Shown: piece by piece, positions 45,763 through 54,909 of the stretch
How the letters are laid out: each line of letters opens with the position of its first letter
How positions within the stretch are numbered: position 1 is the stretch's first letter
From: LMUY01 sp965199555
GTDB taxonomy: Bacteria; Pseudomonadota; Alphaproteobacteria; Acetobacterales; Acetobacteraceae
DNA length: 64,000 nucleotides
Direction of reading: 5' to 3'
Assembly: GCA_965199555.1 (NCBI GenBank)
Contig: CBDASJ010000013.1
Span: forward strand, 62,001 to 126,000
Made by a program: the position numbers and the translations under genes
Notes under the pieces: model-generated
What the model saw: only the letters and a program-made list of their open reading frames with translations
Database searches by the model: none
What the model was told of the DNA's origin: nothing

Positions 45763-48351
45763 TCACGCGGCCGGTGGCCGTAACGTGGCCAGTAGCGCCG
45801 GCACGAACACCAGGGTCGACAGCAGCGTGCATCCCAGGCTGATCAGCAGCAGTTCGCCCATGCTGGCAGTCCCGGGATGGCGCGACAAAGCCAGTGAGCT
45901 GAACGCCGTGCCGGTCGTCAGGGCGGAAAAGATCACCGCCCGCGCCGTGGGTGACACCAGGCGGGACGGCTCCCCAGCCCGCCAATTCATCACGAAGTAG
46001 ATGTTGAACGACACGCCCACGCCCAGCAGCAGCGGCAGGGCGATGATGTTGGCGAAGTTCAGCGGCAGCGGCAGCACCAGGCACACCACCACCGTCAGCA
46101 ATGCCGACAGCAGCAGCGGTGCCAGCACCAGCGCCACGTCCAGCGGGCGGCGCAGGAACACGAAAAGGATCACCGCGATCATGCCGATGGCGCCGATCGC
46201 CGCGTTGCGGAACGCCGCGATGATGGTGCGCGCCGTGGCTATGATCGTCACGGCGGAGCCGCCCGCGTCCGGGATCGCGCCGCTCACCTGATCCACGAAC
46301 ATGGTCAGGCCCGGGCCGCCGCTGGCCGCCGGCTTGGGGGTGATCTGCACCCGTGCGCGCCCGTCCGGCAGCAACCAATCGCGGGCGATGACCGCCGGGA
46401 TGGATTGCAGCGTCACCGGCTGCGCCCCCAGCGCGAGGCGTAACTGGTCTAATTGCGGCGGCAGGAAGCGGGTGAGCGCCTGGTTGGCCGCCAGCAGCGT
46501 GGCGTCCGGCGCCGCCTGCAAGGCGCGCAGATCCGCGGCGATTTGGCCCAGCGGCGCGTCCGGCGGCAGCTTTGCCGACGCCCGGGTCAGCCCCGTGGCC
46601 GCGGTGGCGGCGGCCAGCCGCAGATCGGCCGGGGTCACGGTCGCGGGCGCGGTGCGGCTGGCCAGGGTCGGGCCCAGGATGTTCGCCGCGTCGGCGATCA
46701 GCGCGAGCTTGGCGGCCTGGTCGCCGGGCACCAGGCTATCGAGCGTCAGCGACTCGGCCACCAACGGCAGCGCCTTCGCGCGGTGCGCCACGGCCACCGC
46801 CTGCGCCAGGTCGGGCTCCAGCGCGTCGATGCTGTAGGGGCTGGTGATCGGGTTGGCCATCAGGTCGCGCAGCGTGACCATCGCTTCCGTGCTGGGGTCC
46901 TTGGTGTGCAGCGGGTCGGCGTCGAATTGCAGGAAGGCGATGCCCGCCACCCCCGCCACCGCCAGGATGCCGAACACGCCCAGCAGCACCCGCCGCTGCC
47001 GCACGATCAGCGCGTCCACCGGCCGCAGGCGCGCGAAGCCCACCTCCCCGCGCTCCGGCCGCGGCCGGAGCAGCGCCAAGGCGGCGGGCAGGAAGGTCAG
47101 CGTGCAGATAAACGCGAACACCATGCCGATGCCGGCGATCAAGCCAAGCTGCGCCACGCCGCTGAACGAGGTGGGGACGAAGGCGACGAACCCGGCGGCG
47201 GTGGCGGTGGCGGCGATCAGCACCTGCACGCCGGCGCGTCGCGCCGTCTCGGCCAGCGCGTCCCCCGCATCCGGCCGGGCAAGCCGCATCTCGCGGAACC
47301 GCACGCTGAACTGGATGGAGAAATCCACCGCGATGCCGACGAATAGCACGGCAAAGGCGATCGAGATCAGGTTCAGCGTGCCCACCGCCAACGCGGCGAA
47401 CCCCGTGGTCAGCAGCAATCCCAGCACCAGTGTGAGCAGGATCGGCACGATCAGCCGCCAGGAGCGCACGGCCAGGAACAGCCACAGGGTGATCAGCACC
47501 AGGCTGCCGACCAGCCCGGCGACCGCGCCCTGCGCCACCGTGGCGAACTCCTCATCCGCCAACGGCACGCTGCCGGTAATGCGCACGCGCGCCTTGCCGG
47601 ATGCCACGAATTCCAGCTTGGCCGCCGCGTCGCGCAGGGCTTGCGTGGCCGCGCCGCCGGGTTCCAGGGCGCTGTAATCGAGCTTCGGCTGGATCAGCAC
47701 GAAATGGTACGGCCCGGCCTTTTCCGCCAACGACCCGCCCAGCAGCGTTTGCCACGACAGCGGCTGCGCGGTTCCCGCCAGGACGGACCCGAGCGTCGCG
47801 TGAAAGGCGCGCAGCGGCCCGGCGAACCCGGCGGTGTCCGCCTGCCCGCGCTCCACCCCCACGCCGATCAGCGACAAGGCGGCGAACAAGCCGCGGGCGC
47901 TCGGGTCCGCCACCAGTTGCCCCAGGAAAGGCTGCGCGTCGATCGTGCGGTCCAGCAGGCCGCTCAGATCGTCCTTGGACAGGAACAGGAAGGCGTTGGC
48001 ACGGAAAAACGGCGACGCATCGGGCCGCGACACGGCGCGCACATGCACGGTGTCGGCGGCCATGGCGCTGGCCAACCCGGCCGCGGTCGCCTCCGCCTCC
48101 TCCGGCAGTTGCGCGTCGATCACCGCCACGATCTCGTCGCCGAATTGCGGGAATGCGCGGTCGAAGGCGATCTTGTGCTGGCGCCAAGGCAGCGAGCTGG
48201 CGAACAGCGCGTCGGTGTCCGTGGAGATGCCCAGCCGCTGCACGGCCAGGCCGGTCGCCGCCGCCCCCAGCAGGATGCCGGCGAGCACGACGAGCCCGGC
48301 ATGGCGGACGCAGCGCTGCACGATTGTGGCAAGGACATTCTGCACGGACAC
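45763..48351 (-). CDS. hpnN: Hopanoid-associated RND transporter HpnN
   Basis: An 862-aa MMPL/RND-type membrane protein. Two modules each have one N-terminal helix, a large periplasmic domain and a bundle of helices (first around 275-440, second around 720-860). The family-typical LGISTDTDALFASSLPWRQ segment opens the first periplasmic domain. HpnN moves hopanoids to the outer membrane in Rhodopseudomonas. GTG 48351 has an AGGTGA ribosome site at ideal spacing and is preferred over ATG 48381. No other hpn genes are in the window. Direct substrate here is inferred from family. Confidence 0.85.
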   Translation of the reverse strand: MSVQNVLATIVQRCVRHAGLVVLAGILLGAAATGLAVQRLGISTDTDALFASSLPWRQHKIAFDRAFPQFGDEIVAVIDAQLPEEAEATAAGLASAMAADTVHVRAVSRPDASPFFRANAFLFLSKDDLSGLLDRTIDAQPFLGQLVADPSARGLFAALSLIGVGVERGQADTAGFAGPLRAFHATLGSVLAGTAQPLSWQTLLGGSLAEKAGPYHFVLIQPKLDYSALEPGGAATQALRDAAAKLEFVASGKARVRITGSVPLADEEFATVAQGAVAGLVGSLVLITLWLFLAVRSWRLIVPILLTLVLGLLLTTGFAALAVGTLNLISIAFAVLFVGIAVDFSIQFSVRFREMRLARPDAGDALAETARRAGVQVLIAATATAAGFVAFVPTSFSGVAQLGLIAGIGMVFAFICTLTFLPAALALLRPRPERGEVGFARLRPVDALIVRQRRVLLGVFGILAVAGVAGIAFLQFDADPLHTKDPSTEAMVTLRDLMANPITSPYSIDALEPDLAQAVAVAHRAKALPLVAESLTLDSLVPGDQAAKLALIADAANILGPTLASRTAPATVTPADLRLAAATAATGLTRASAKLPPDAPLGQIAADLRALQAAPDATLLAANQALTRFLPPQLDQLRLALGAQPVTLQSIPAVIARDWLLPDGRARVQITPKPAASGGPGLTMFVDQVSGAIPDAGGSAVTIIATARTIIAAFRNAAIGAIGMIAVILFVFLRRPLDVALVLAPLLLSALLTVVVCLVLPLPLNFANIIALPLLLGVGVSFNIYFVMNWRAGEPSRLVSPTARAVIFSALTTGTAFSSLALSRHPGTASMGELLLISLGCTLLSTLVFVPALLATLRPPAA

Positions 48352-48464
48352 GATCGCTTCACCTCGCGGGAGACCGCCCATCGAGGATCAGGGCATCGTC
48401 GCAACGGGGGCGGGATAGTCTGTCTCCGCCGCCGGGTCCAGGTTGCCGCCGGCCCGGCGGCGCG

Positions 48465-48493
48465 TTGACACTCCACAACGCGGGCCGTAGCAC
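48465..48493 (+). promoter_or_regulatory. Promoter candidate for the second Liv operon
   Basis: A perfect -35 TTGACA (48465-48470) with a 17-nt spacer to TAGCAC (48488-48493). It lies 53 bp before the start codon in the 194-bp gap divergent from hpnN. Confidence 0.45.
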
Positions 48494-48545
48494 TTCGCGC
48501 CACGAAATAAGCGTGGAGGCGATCGAGCCTCCCAGAGGGGGTAGA

Positions 48546-49697
48546 GTGGTCCGAAATATCCGAGCGGCCTTGCTGGCCAGCGCAGTGATGGTGGCACCCG
48601 CCGCCGCCTGGGCCGACACCATCCATGTCGGCGTGACGCTGTCCATGACCGGGCCGGCCGCCTCGCTCGGCATTCCGGAACGCAACGCCATCAACCTGCT
48701 GCCCAAGCAGATCGGCGGCGACGCGGTGGAATACACCGTGCTGGACGACGCCTCCGACACCACGCGCGCCGTGGCCAACATGCGCAAGTTGATCGAGGAC
48801 GGCGCGGACGTGATCATCGGCTCCTCCGTCACGCCTGCCTCGCTGGCGATGGTGGACGTCGCCGGGGAGCAGAAGATCCCGATGATCTCCCTCGCCGCCT
48901 CCTCCCGGCTGATCGAACCGATGGACGCCGCCCGGCACTGGGTGTTCAAGACGCCGCAGAACGACAGCCTGATGGCGGATGCCGTGGCCGACTACATGGC
49001 CGCGCATGGCGTCAAGTCGATGGCCTTTATCGGCTTCAACGACGCCTATGGCGACGGCTGGCTGGCCGAGTCGCAGCGCGCCATGGCCGCCAAGAACATC
49101 AAGATCACGGATGTGGAGCGCTTTTCCCGCACCGACACCAGCGTCACCGGGCAGGTGCTGAAGGTGATGGCGAGCAAGCCGGACGCGGTGCTGATCGCCG
49201 GCTCCGGCACACCGGCCGCGCTGCCGCAGAAGACCCTGCACGAGCGGGGCTACACCGGCGCCATCTACCAGACGCATGGCGTGGCCAACCTCGACTTCAT
49301 CCGCGTCGGCGGCAAGGACGTGGAGGGCACGATCCTGCCGGCCGGGCCAGTGCTGGTGGCGTCGCAACTGCCGGACAGCGTGCCCAGCAAGAAGGTGGGG
49401 ATCGCTTTCACCCATGACTACGAGGCAGCGAACGGCCCCAACAGCCTGTCCACCTTCGCCGCCCATGCCTACGATGCCGGGCTGGTGCTGGAATACGCGC
49501 TGCCGATCGCGATCAAGGCCGCCAAGCCGGGCACGCCGCAATTCCGCTCCGCCTTGCGCGACGCCATGGAAGGCACGCACGAGTTGGGCGTCACGCAGGG
49601 CGTGATGAACATGACCCCGACCGACCATAACGGCTTTGACACCCGCGCGCGCGTGATGGTGACGATCAAGGACGGTGGTTGGAAGCTCCTGCCCTGA
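48546..49697 (+). CDS. ABC transporter substrate-binding protein, branched-chain type (second Liv system)
   Basis: A 383-aa periplasmic binding protein. GTG 48546 with GAGGGGG just upstream starts a signal peptide ending at AWA. Mature sequence begins DTIHVGVTLSMTGPAASLG, the fold I receptor start. It differs clearly from the binding protein at 19594. The operon order is binding protein, LivH, LivM-LivG fusion, LivF. Ligand not determined; aromatic or branched-chain acids are common for this type. Confidence 0.9.
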   Translation: MVRNIRAALLASAVMVAPAAAWADTIHVGVTLSMTGPAASLGIPERNAINLLPKQIGGDAVEYTVLDDASDTTRAVANMRKLIEDGADVIIGSSVTPASLAMVDVAGEQKIPMISLAASSRLIEPMDAARHWVFKTPQNDSLMADAVADYMAAHGVKSMAFIGFNDAYGDGWLAESQRAMAAKNIKITDVERFSRTDTSVTGQVLKVMASKPDAVLIAGSGTPAALPQKTLHERGYTGAIYQTHGVANLDFIRVGGKDVEGTILPAGPVLVASQLPDSVPSKKVGIAFTHDYEAANGPNSLSTFAAHAYDAGLVLEYALPIAIKAAKPGTPQFRSALRDAMEGTHELGVTQGVMNMTPTDHNGFDTRARVMVTIKDGGWKLLP

Positions 49698-49717
49698 CGG
49701 TTTAGTCGCCCGCGACC

Positions 49718-50755
49718 ATGGACGCGGACATCGCCCTTATCCTGTTGCAGGACGGCATCGTGAACGGTGCCGTCTATGCATTGCTGGCGCTGTCGCTAGT
49801 GCTGGTGTTCTCCGTCACCCGGGTCATCCTGATCCCGCAGGGCGAGATCGTCGCCTACGGCGCGCTGACCTACGCGGCACTTGATGCGGGCAAGCTGCCC
49901 GGCAGCATCTGGCTGCTGGGCCTGCTGGGCGCCGCGTCCTGCATCTCCGGCTTATGGGTCATGCGCCACCAGGCCAACCGCGGCGCCGTGCTGCGCCTGC
50001 TGGCCGGGACGCTGCTGCTGCCGGCGGCGGTGATCGGGCTGACCCTGCTACTCGCCGGGCGGCATATCGGCGTCGCGGCGGAGGCGGTGCTGACGGTGCT
50101 GATCGTGGCCCCCATGGCGCCCTTCCTATACCAGGTGGCGTTCCTGCCCTTGGCCGAGGCTTCCGTGCTGACGCTGCTGATCGCGGCGGTTGGCACGCAT
50201 CTGGCGTTGCTCGGCATCGGGCTGGTGCTGTTCGGCCCGGAAGGGTTTCGCGCCACGCCGTTTTCCGACCTGGTGCTGTCGCTCGGGCCGGTCACGGTGC
50301 AAGGCCAGGCGATCTGGGTGGTGGCCAGCACCGCGCTGATCATGGCCGGGCTGTTCGGCTTCTTCGGCTTCACCCTGTTCGGCAAGGCGCTGCATGCCAC
50401 CGCGGTGAACCGGCTGGGCGCGCGCCTGGTTGGCATCGCCACCGGGTTGTCGGGGCGGATCGCCTTCGGCCTGGCCGGGGTGATCGGGGCGGTCAGCGGC
50501 ATCCTTATCGCGCCGCTGACCACGATTTATTACGACAGCGGCTTCCTGGTCGGGCTGAAAGGTTTCGTCGCAGCGATCGTCGGCGGCCTGGTCAGCTATC
50601 CGCTGGCGGCCTTGGCGGCGGTGCTGGTGGGGGTGATCGAAAGCTTCTCCACCTTCTGGGCCAGCGCGTTCAAAGAGGTGATCGTCTTCACCGTCATCCT
50701 CCCTGTGCTGCTGGTCCGCTCCCTGCGCAGCCCGGTCGCGGAGGACGAGGAGTGA
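49718..50755 (+). CDS. Branched-chain-type ABC permease LivH (second system)
   Basis: A 345-aa permease with about nine hydrophobic segments. NGAVYALLALSLVLVFSVTRVILIPQGE is the family N-terminal signature (core: GAVYALLAL and IPQGE). It is about 50 residues longer than the LivH at 20846, with an insertion of two extra hydrophobic segments around residues 65-130. It starts 20 bp after the binding-protein gene and is followed after 37 bp by the fused permease-ATPase. Confidence 0.9.
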   Translation: MDADIALILLQDGIVNGAVYALLALSLVLVFSVTRVILIPQGEIVAYGALTYAALDAGKLPGSIWLLGLLGAASCISGLWVMRHQANRGAVLRLLAGTLLLPAAVIGLTLLLAGRHIGVAAEAVLTVLIVAPMAPFLYQVAFLPLAEASVLTLLIAAVGTHLALLGIGLVLFGPEGFRATPFSDLVLSLGPVTVQGQAIWVVASTALIMAGLFGFFGFTLFGKALHATAVNRLGARLVGIATGLSGRIAFGLAGVIGAVSGILIAPLTTIYYDSGFLVGLKGFVAAIVGGLVSYPLAALAAVLVGVIESFSTFWASAFKEVIVFTVILPVLLVRSLRSPVAEDEE

Positions 50756-50792
50756 TGGGCGCCCAACTGCCCCGTGGGGTAAAGTGGCTGGC

Positions 50793-52553
50793 ATGAACCG
50801 CGCCTTGCTGCCCCTCCTGCTTCTGCTGTGGCTGTGCGTGCCGCTGTTGCCGGGGGTGCCGTCCTATTGGCTTACCTTGGCGGATTACGCCGGCATTTCC
50901 GCCATCGTCGCGCTCGGCATCGTGGTGCTGACGGGCATGGCCGGTATCACCTCCTTCGGGCAGGCCACGTTCATGGGCTTCGGCGCCTATGCCACGGCCC
51001 TGCTGACCACGCAGGCCGGCTGGTCGCCCTGGCTGTCGCTGCCCGTCGCATTGGTGGCCAGCGGGCTGGCGTCACTGGTGATCGGCGCGGTGACGCTGCG
51101 GCTGTCCGGGCATTATCTGGCGCTCGGCACCATCGCCTGGAGCGTCGCGTTGTTCTACGTGTTCGGCAATCTGGACGTGCTGGGCCGCAATGACGGCATC
51201 TCCGGCGTCCCGGCGCTGCGCGTCGGCAGCGTCGCGCTACTCGACAGCCGATCGTATTTCCCCGTGGTATGGATCGCCGTCGCCGTGGCGCTGCTGCTGA
51301 CGCGCAACCTGCTGGACAGCCGGGTCGGGCGGTCGATCCGCGCCCTGCGGGGTGGGGCAGCCGCCGCGTCGTCGTTTGGCGTGCGGCTCGGCGGCGCGCG
51401 GATGCTCGCCTTCGCTTATGCGGCCGTGCTGGCCGGGCTGGCCGGCTGGCTCTACGCGCACATGCAGCGCTCCGTCAGCCCATCGCCGTTCGGCGTCAAC
51501 CAGGGCATCGAATACCTGCTGACCGCCGTGGTGGGCGGCATCGCGCGGATGCCCGGCGCTGTGCTGGGGGCCCTGGTACTGACGGTGGTGAACGACCGCT
51601 TGCAGGACATCCTGCCGCTGCTGTTCGGCAGCCAAGGCAATTACGAGACGATCGTGTTCGGCATGCTGCTGGTGCTGGTGCTGCAAACGGCACCTGCCGG
51701 GCTGTGGCCCCTCATCGCCAATCGCTTTGCCCGCCAGCGCGCCAGCCGGCCGGACGGCGGCGATGCCCTGCCGTGCCGCACGCTGCCCGCCGCCGGCGAG
51801 CCCGTGCTGCAAGCGGCCGGGCTGCGCAAGGTGTTCGGTGGCCTGATCGCCGTGTCGGACCTGTCGCTGGACTTGCGCGCCGGTGAGATCGTCGGGCTGA
51901 TCGGCCCGAACGGCGCCGGCAAAAGCACGACGTTCGACCTGCTGACCGGGGTCGCTCCACCCACCGCCGGCACGGTGACCTTCCTGGGCGCATCGCTGGC
52001 CAATCGCGGCGGCCCGGCCGTGGCACGGCTCGGCGTGGCACGCTCCTTCCAGCACGTGAAGCTGGTGGGAACCATGTCGGTGCTGGAGAACGTGGCCCTC
52101 GGCGCCCATTTGCGCGGCCGGGCCGGCGCGATCGCCGCGCTGCTGCGGCTGGACCGCGCCGAGGAAGCGCGGTTGTTCGGGGAAGCGCGGCGCCAGCTCG
52201 CCCGGGTCGGCCTGGCAGCGTTGGCGGACGAGCCGGCGCGCAGCCTGGCGCTGGGGCAGCAGCGCGTGGTGGAAATCGCCCGCGCCCTGTGCCTGGACCC
52301 CGTCCTGCTGCTGCTCGACGAGCCGGCCGCCGGGCTGCGCCATGCCGAGAAGCTGGAGCTTGCGGCGCTGTTGCGAACCTTGCGGGGCCAGGGCGTCACG
52401 GTGCTGCTGGTGGAACACGACATGGATTTCGTCATGAACCTCACCGACCGGCTGGTGGTGATGAATTTCGGCGCCAAGCTGGCGGAAGGCCCTGCCGCCG
52501 CCATCGGCCAGAACCCGGCCGTCATCGAGGCCTATCTGGGCAGCGTCGCGTGA
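50793..52553 (+). CDS. Fused LivM permease - LivG ATPase
   Basis: A 586-aa single chain joining the LivM permease (about 1-315, eight or nine helices, TGMAGITSFGQATFMGFGAYAT signature region) to a complete LivG-type ATPase (about 340-586). The ATPase has Walker A GPNGAGKS, Q-loop ARSFQHV, signature LALGQQRVVE, Walker B LLLLDEPAAGL and switch VEHDMDF. Between them is a 25-residue polar linker. Such fusions are known in some Liv-type systems. ATG 50793 is preferred over GTG 50784. The stop overlaps the livF start. Confidence 0.92.
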   Translation: MNRALLPLLLLLWLCVPLLPGVPSYWLTLADYAGISAIVALGIVVLTGMAGITSFGQATFMGFGAYATALLTTQAGWSPWLSLPVALVASGLASLVIGAVTLRLSGHYLALGTIAWSVALFYVFGNLDVLGRNDGISGVPALRVGSVALLDSRSYFPVVWIAVAVALLLTRNLLDSRVGRSIRALRGGAAAASSFGVRLGGARMLAFAYAAVLAGLAGWLYAHMQRSVSPSPFGVNQGIEYLLTAVVGGIARMPGAVLGALVLTVVNDRLQDILPLLFGSQGNYETIVFGMLLVLVLQTAPAGLWPLIANRFARQRASRPDGGDALPCRTLPAAGEPVLQAAGLRKVFGGLIAVSDLSLDLRAGEIVGLIGPNGAGKSTTFDLLTGVAPPTAGTVTFLGASLANRGGPAVARLGVARSFQHVKLVGTMSVLENVALGAHLRGRAGAIAALLRLDRAEEARLFGEARRQLARVGLAALADEPARSLALGQQRVVEIARALCLDPVLLLLDEPAAGLRHAEKLELAALLRTLRGQGVTVLLVEHDMDFVMNLTDRLVVMNFGAKLAEGPAAAIGQNPAVIEAYLGSVA

Positions 52554-53284
52554 TCCTGGAAGCGAGCGGGCTGCAGGTCCGCTACGGGGCGGCCGCCGTG
52601 CTGCACGACGTGACGGTCCAAGTCGGCGCCGGCCAGATCATCACGGTGATCGGGCCAAATGGCGCCGGCAAGACCACGCTGCTGAACGCGATCATGGGGG
52701 TGCATGGCGGCCGCGGCAGCCTGCAGTTCGGCGGCCGCGACATCAGCCGCAGCCCGGTCGAGGCACGGGTGCGGGCCGGCATGTCGCTGGTGCCGGAAAA
52801 ACGCGAGCTGTTCGCCTCCCTTGCCGTGGAAGACAACCTCCGCCTGGGTGGCTTCCGCTTCCGGCACGAAGGTGCCTCCGCCGCGCGCCGCCAGTTGGAC
52901 GAGGTGTTCGAGCTGTTCCCGCGCCTGCGCGAACGTCGGCGGCAGTTGGCCGGCACGTTATCCGGCGGGGAGCGGCAGATGCTGGCCATGGGTCGCGCAC
53001 TGATGAGCCGTCCGGACCTGCTGATGCTAGATGAGCCAAGCCTCGGGCTGGCCCCGCTGATCGTGCGCGAGATCTTCACCATCATCTCGGACCTGCGAGC
53101 CCGCTCCTGCGCCATCCTGCTGGTCGAGCAGAACGCCCGCGCGGCGTTGCAGGTGGCGGATTACGGCTACGTGCTGGAAAACGGCCGGGTGACGCTTGAA
53201 GGTGCCAGTGCGGCACTGGCCGCCGACAGCCGGGTCGAAGCGACCTACCTCGGCATCGCTAAGGCAGTTCCGGCGCCGGCGTGA
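52550..53284 (+). CDS. ABC transporter ATPase LivF (second system)
   Basis: A 244-aa ATPase with Walker A GPNGAGKT, signature LSGGERQM, Walker B LLMLDEPSLGLAP and switch LVEQNARAAL. GTG 52550 overlaps the stop of the fused gene (GTGA). Its 3' end overlaps the convergent ROK-family gene by 26 bp, so no terminator lies between them. Confidence 0.93.
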   Translation: MILEASGLQVRYGAAAVLHDVTVQVGAGQIITVIGPNGAGKTTLLNAIMGVHGGRGSLQFGGRDISRSPVEARVRAGMSLVPEKRELFASLAVEDNLRLGGFRFRHEGASAARRQLDEVFELFPRLRERRRQLAGTLSGGERQMLAMGRALMSRPDLLMLDEPSLGLAPLIVREIFTIISDLRARSCAILLVEQNARAALQVADYGYVLENGRVTLEGASAALAADSRVEATYLGIAKAVPAPA

Positions 53285-54089
53285 CGCCAACAGGCGGCGA
53301 GCGCTGCAGCACAAGCTGCTCGTTGAACGACATCTCCATCTTCGGACCCCATAGGCGGACGCCGCCCGTGATTCCCGCGGAGTTCGGCACCACGCGAGCG
53401 TTCTCCGGCAGGTCGAAATCGATCACCTGGGCATTGCCGCCGCCGATCAGCAGGGTGTCGTAGGTCACTAGGGTGTCGAGGAAGCCGATCGCCTTGCGCA
53501 GCCGCTTGTTCCACTTGGTCCGGCCTGCCTTGTGCAAGGCCGCATTCCCCAGATACTGATCGTAGGTCTTGTTCTTCGCCACCGGGTGCTGCCCGACTTC
53601 CAGATGGGGCGCCAGCAAGCCGTCCTGGAACAACGCGAATCCGAAACCTGTCCCGAGCGTGATGACGCATTCCAGGCCAATTTCGGAGATGACGCCGAGC
53701 CCCTGGACGCTGGCGTCGTTCAAAACGCGCGTCGGCTTGCCTAAACTGGCGGTCAGCTCCGGCCCCAACGGGAAAAGGTGCCACGCTTCGGTGCCGAAAT
53801 TCGGCGCAGTGAGCACTCGGCCACCACGCACAACGCCGGGAAATCCGACAGAAATACGATCGAAGTCACCTAGGCCGCTTACCAAAGCGACCAAACAGGC
53901 CAGCACGTCAGCCGGACCGCGCGGATTTGGCGTATTGACCCGCTGCGGGCCGATGACCATCACACCGGCGGCATCGAGAATACCGGCCTTGAGCCGCGTC
54001 CCGCCGATGTCGATAGCCAACGTGCGGGGACCATCTTCAACAGGTTCCATCGGAACCAACGCGGTGCCGATAACGGCGCGTTTCGCCAT
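53259..54089 (-). CDS. ppgK: ROK-family / polyphosphate glucokinase
   Basis: A 276-aa sugar kinase. AIDIGGTRLKAG is the phosphate-1 motif, VLNDASVQGLG the catalytic-Asp region, and TLGTGFGFALF the phosphate-2 motif. Size and sequence resemble polyphosphate-glucose phosphotransferases (about 250-270 aa). ATG 54089 has only a weak AAGGA. It overlaps the end of the convergent livF. Phosphate donor (polyphosphate or ATP) cannot be decided from sequence. Confidence 0.82.
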   Translation of the reverse strand: MAKRAVIGTALVPMEPVEDGPRTLAIDIGGTRLKAGILDAAGVMVIGPQRVNTPNPRGPADVLACLVALVSGLGDFDRISVGFPGVVRGGRVLTAPNFGTEAWHLFPLGPELTASLGKPTRVLNDASVQGLGVISEIGLECVITLGTGFGFALFQDGLLAPHLEVGQHPVAKNKTYDQYLGNAALHKAGRTKWNKRLRKAIGFLDTLVTYDTLLIGGGNAQVIDFDLPENARVVPNSAGITGGVRLWGPKMEMSFNEQLVLQRSPPVGVTPAPELP

Positions 54090-54149
54090 GCTATCAAAAT
54101 CCTTGGGAGGGCGCAGTGAGCCATCCCACGACGCCGCGCGCAAGGTGCA

Positions 54150-54178
54150 GGCGCCCTTCCCCACTGGGAAAGGACGCC
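54150..54178 (-). terminator. Hairpin after the CsbD-like gene
   Basis: An interrupted 13-bp stem (two mismatches) with a 3-nt loop, 6 bp past the CsbD-like stop. It resembles the dispersed CCCTTCCCC palindrome in outline. No T-run on the minus strand. Confidence 0.4.
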
Positions 54179-54184
54179 AGTGTC

Positions 54185-54487
54185 TTATCGACGCATCAAC
54201 ATCGCCAGGACGTAGCCAACCGCGCCGGCCACGAGAAGCGAAGTCAGCGGACGCTCGGCCACGGTGTCGCCCAGGAACGCCCCGGCTTCATCCAACTGGT
54301 CGACGAAGGCGGAGCCGGCGCCACCGGCCTGGTCCTTGATCTTGCCGTAGGCCTTCTGGGCCGTGCCGACCACCTGGTCGATGGCGCCGGACGCCTGGGT
54401 CTCCGAGTCGCCGGTTACGCTGCCGAACGCGCTCTTGACGTTGCCAGCGACGTTCTTGGCAGCGCCTTCGAATTGATTCTCGTCCAT
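54185..54487 (-). CDS. CsbD-like stress protein with C-terminal membrane anchor
   Basis: A 100-aa protein. The N-terminal half MDENQFEGAAKNVAGNVKSAFG is the CsbD signature (hydrophilic, stress induced in Bacillus), and a second CsbD-like stretch follows. Residues about 80-98 are hydrophobic (SLLVAGAVGYVLAMLM), as in DUF883 membrane proteins. An AGGAG ribosome site 7 nt upstream fixes ATG 54487. It is divergent from the ACP operon at 54619. Function unknown beyond stress association. Confidence 0.82.
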   Translation of the reverse strand: MDENQFEGAAKNVAGNVKSAFGSVTGDSETQASGAIDQVVGTAQKAYGKIKDQAGGAGSAFVDQLDEAGAFLGDTVAERPLTSLLVAGAVGYVLAMLMRR

Positions 54488-54618
54488 GTCCACACTCCTA
54501 TACGCGATGCCGAAATCAACAGGCGGGCCGGGGCCGGGTTCCCGTGACGTGGAAATACCGCCGGGTTGTTCCCCCGGCTGTGCGCGCCATTTACGCTGTC
54601 ACCTCTGGAGGCCGACAC

Positions 54619-54909
54619 GTGGCGACAGGCGCAATGGCGGGATGGGCCTCGGACGATCCGCGCGTTGCGGAAATCCTGGACATCGTGGCGAAGGAGACCG
54701 GCGTCGACCGCGACCGGTTGACGCCGGGGGCGGCGATCGCCGCGCTGGACATCGCCTCGTTGGACATGGTGCAGGCCATCTTCGCCATCGAAAGCCGCTT
54801 CCACGTGGAAATCCCTGTCATCTCCGAGCGCAGCGGGTCCGAGTTCGAGACGGTGGGCGAGCTGGTGTCCCACGTGTTGGCCACGATCGACCGCGAGCCC
54901 GCCGTTTGA
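54619..54909 (+). CDS. Acyl carrier protein (dedicated, secondary-metabolism type)
   Basis: A 96-aa acyl carrier protein. The phosphopantetheine site is Ser47 in LDIASLDMVQA, matching the (D/A)SL(D/E) consensus, with a helix 2 MVQAIFAIE. GTG 54619 has an ideal GGAGG site 7 nt upstream; the longer open frame upstream is not supported. It opens a five-gene operon and its stop overlaps the ketosynthase start. It likely carries the acyl starter for that ketosynthase rather than serving bulk fatty-acid synthesis. Confidence 0.85.
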   Translation: MATGAMAGWASDDPRVAEILDIVAKETGVDRDRLTPGAAIAALDIASLDMVQAIFAIESRFHVEIPVISERSGSEFETVGELVSHVLATIDREPAV

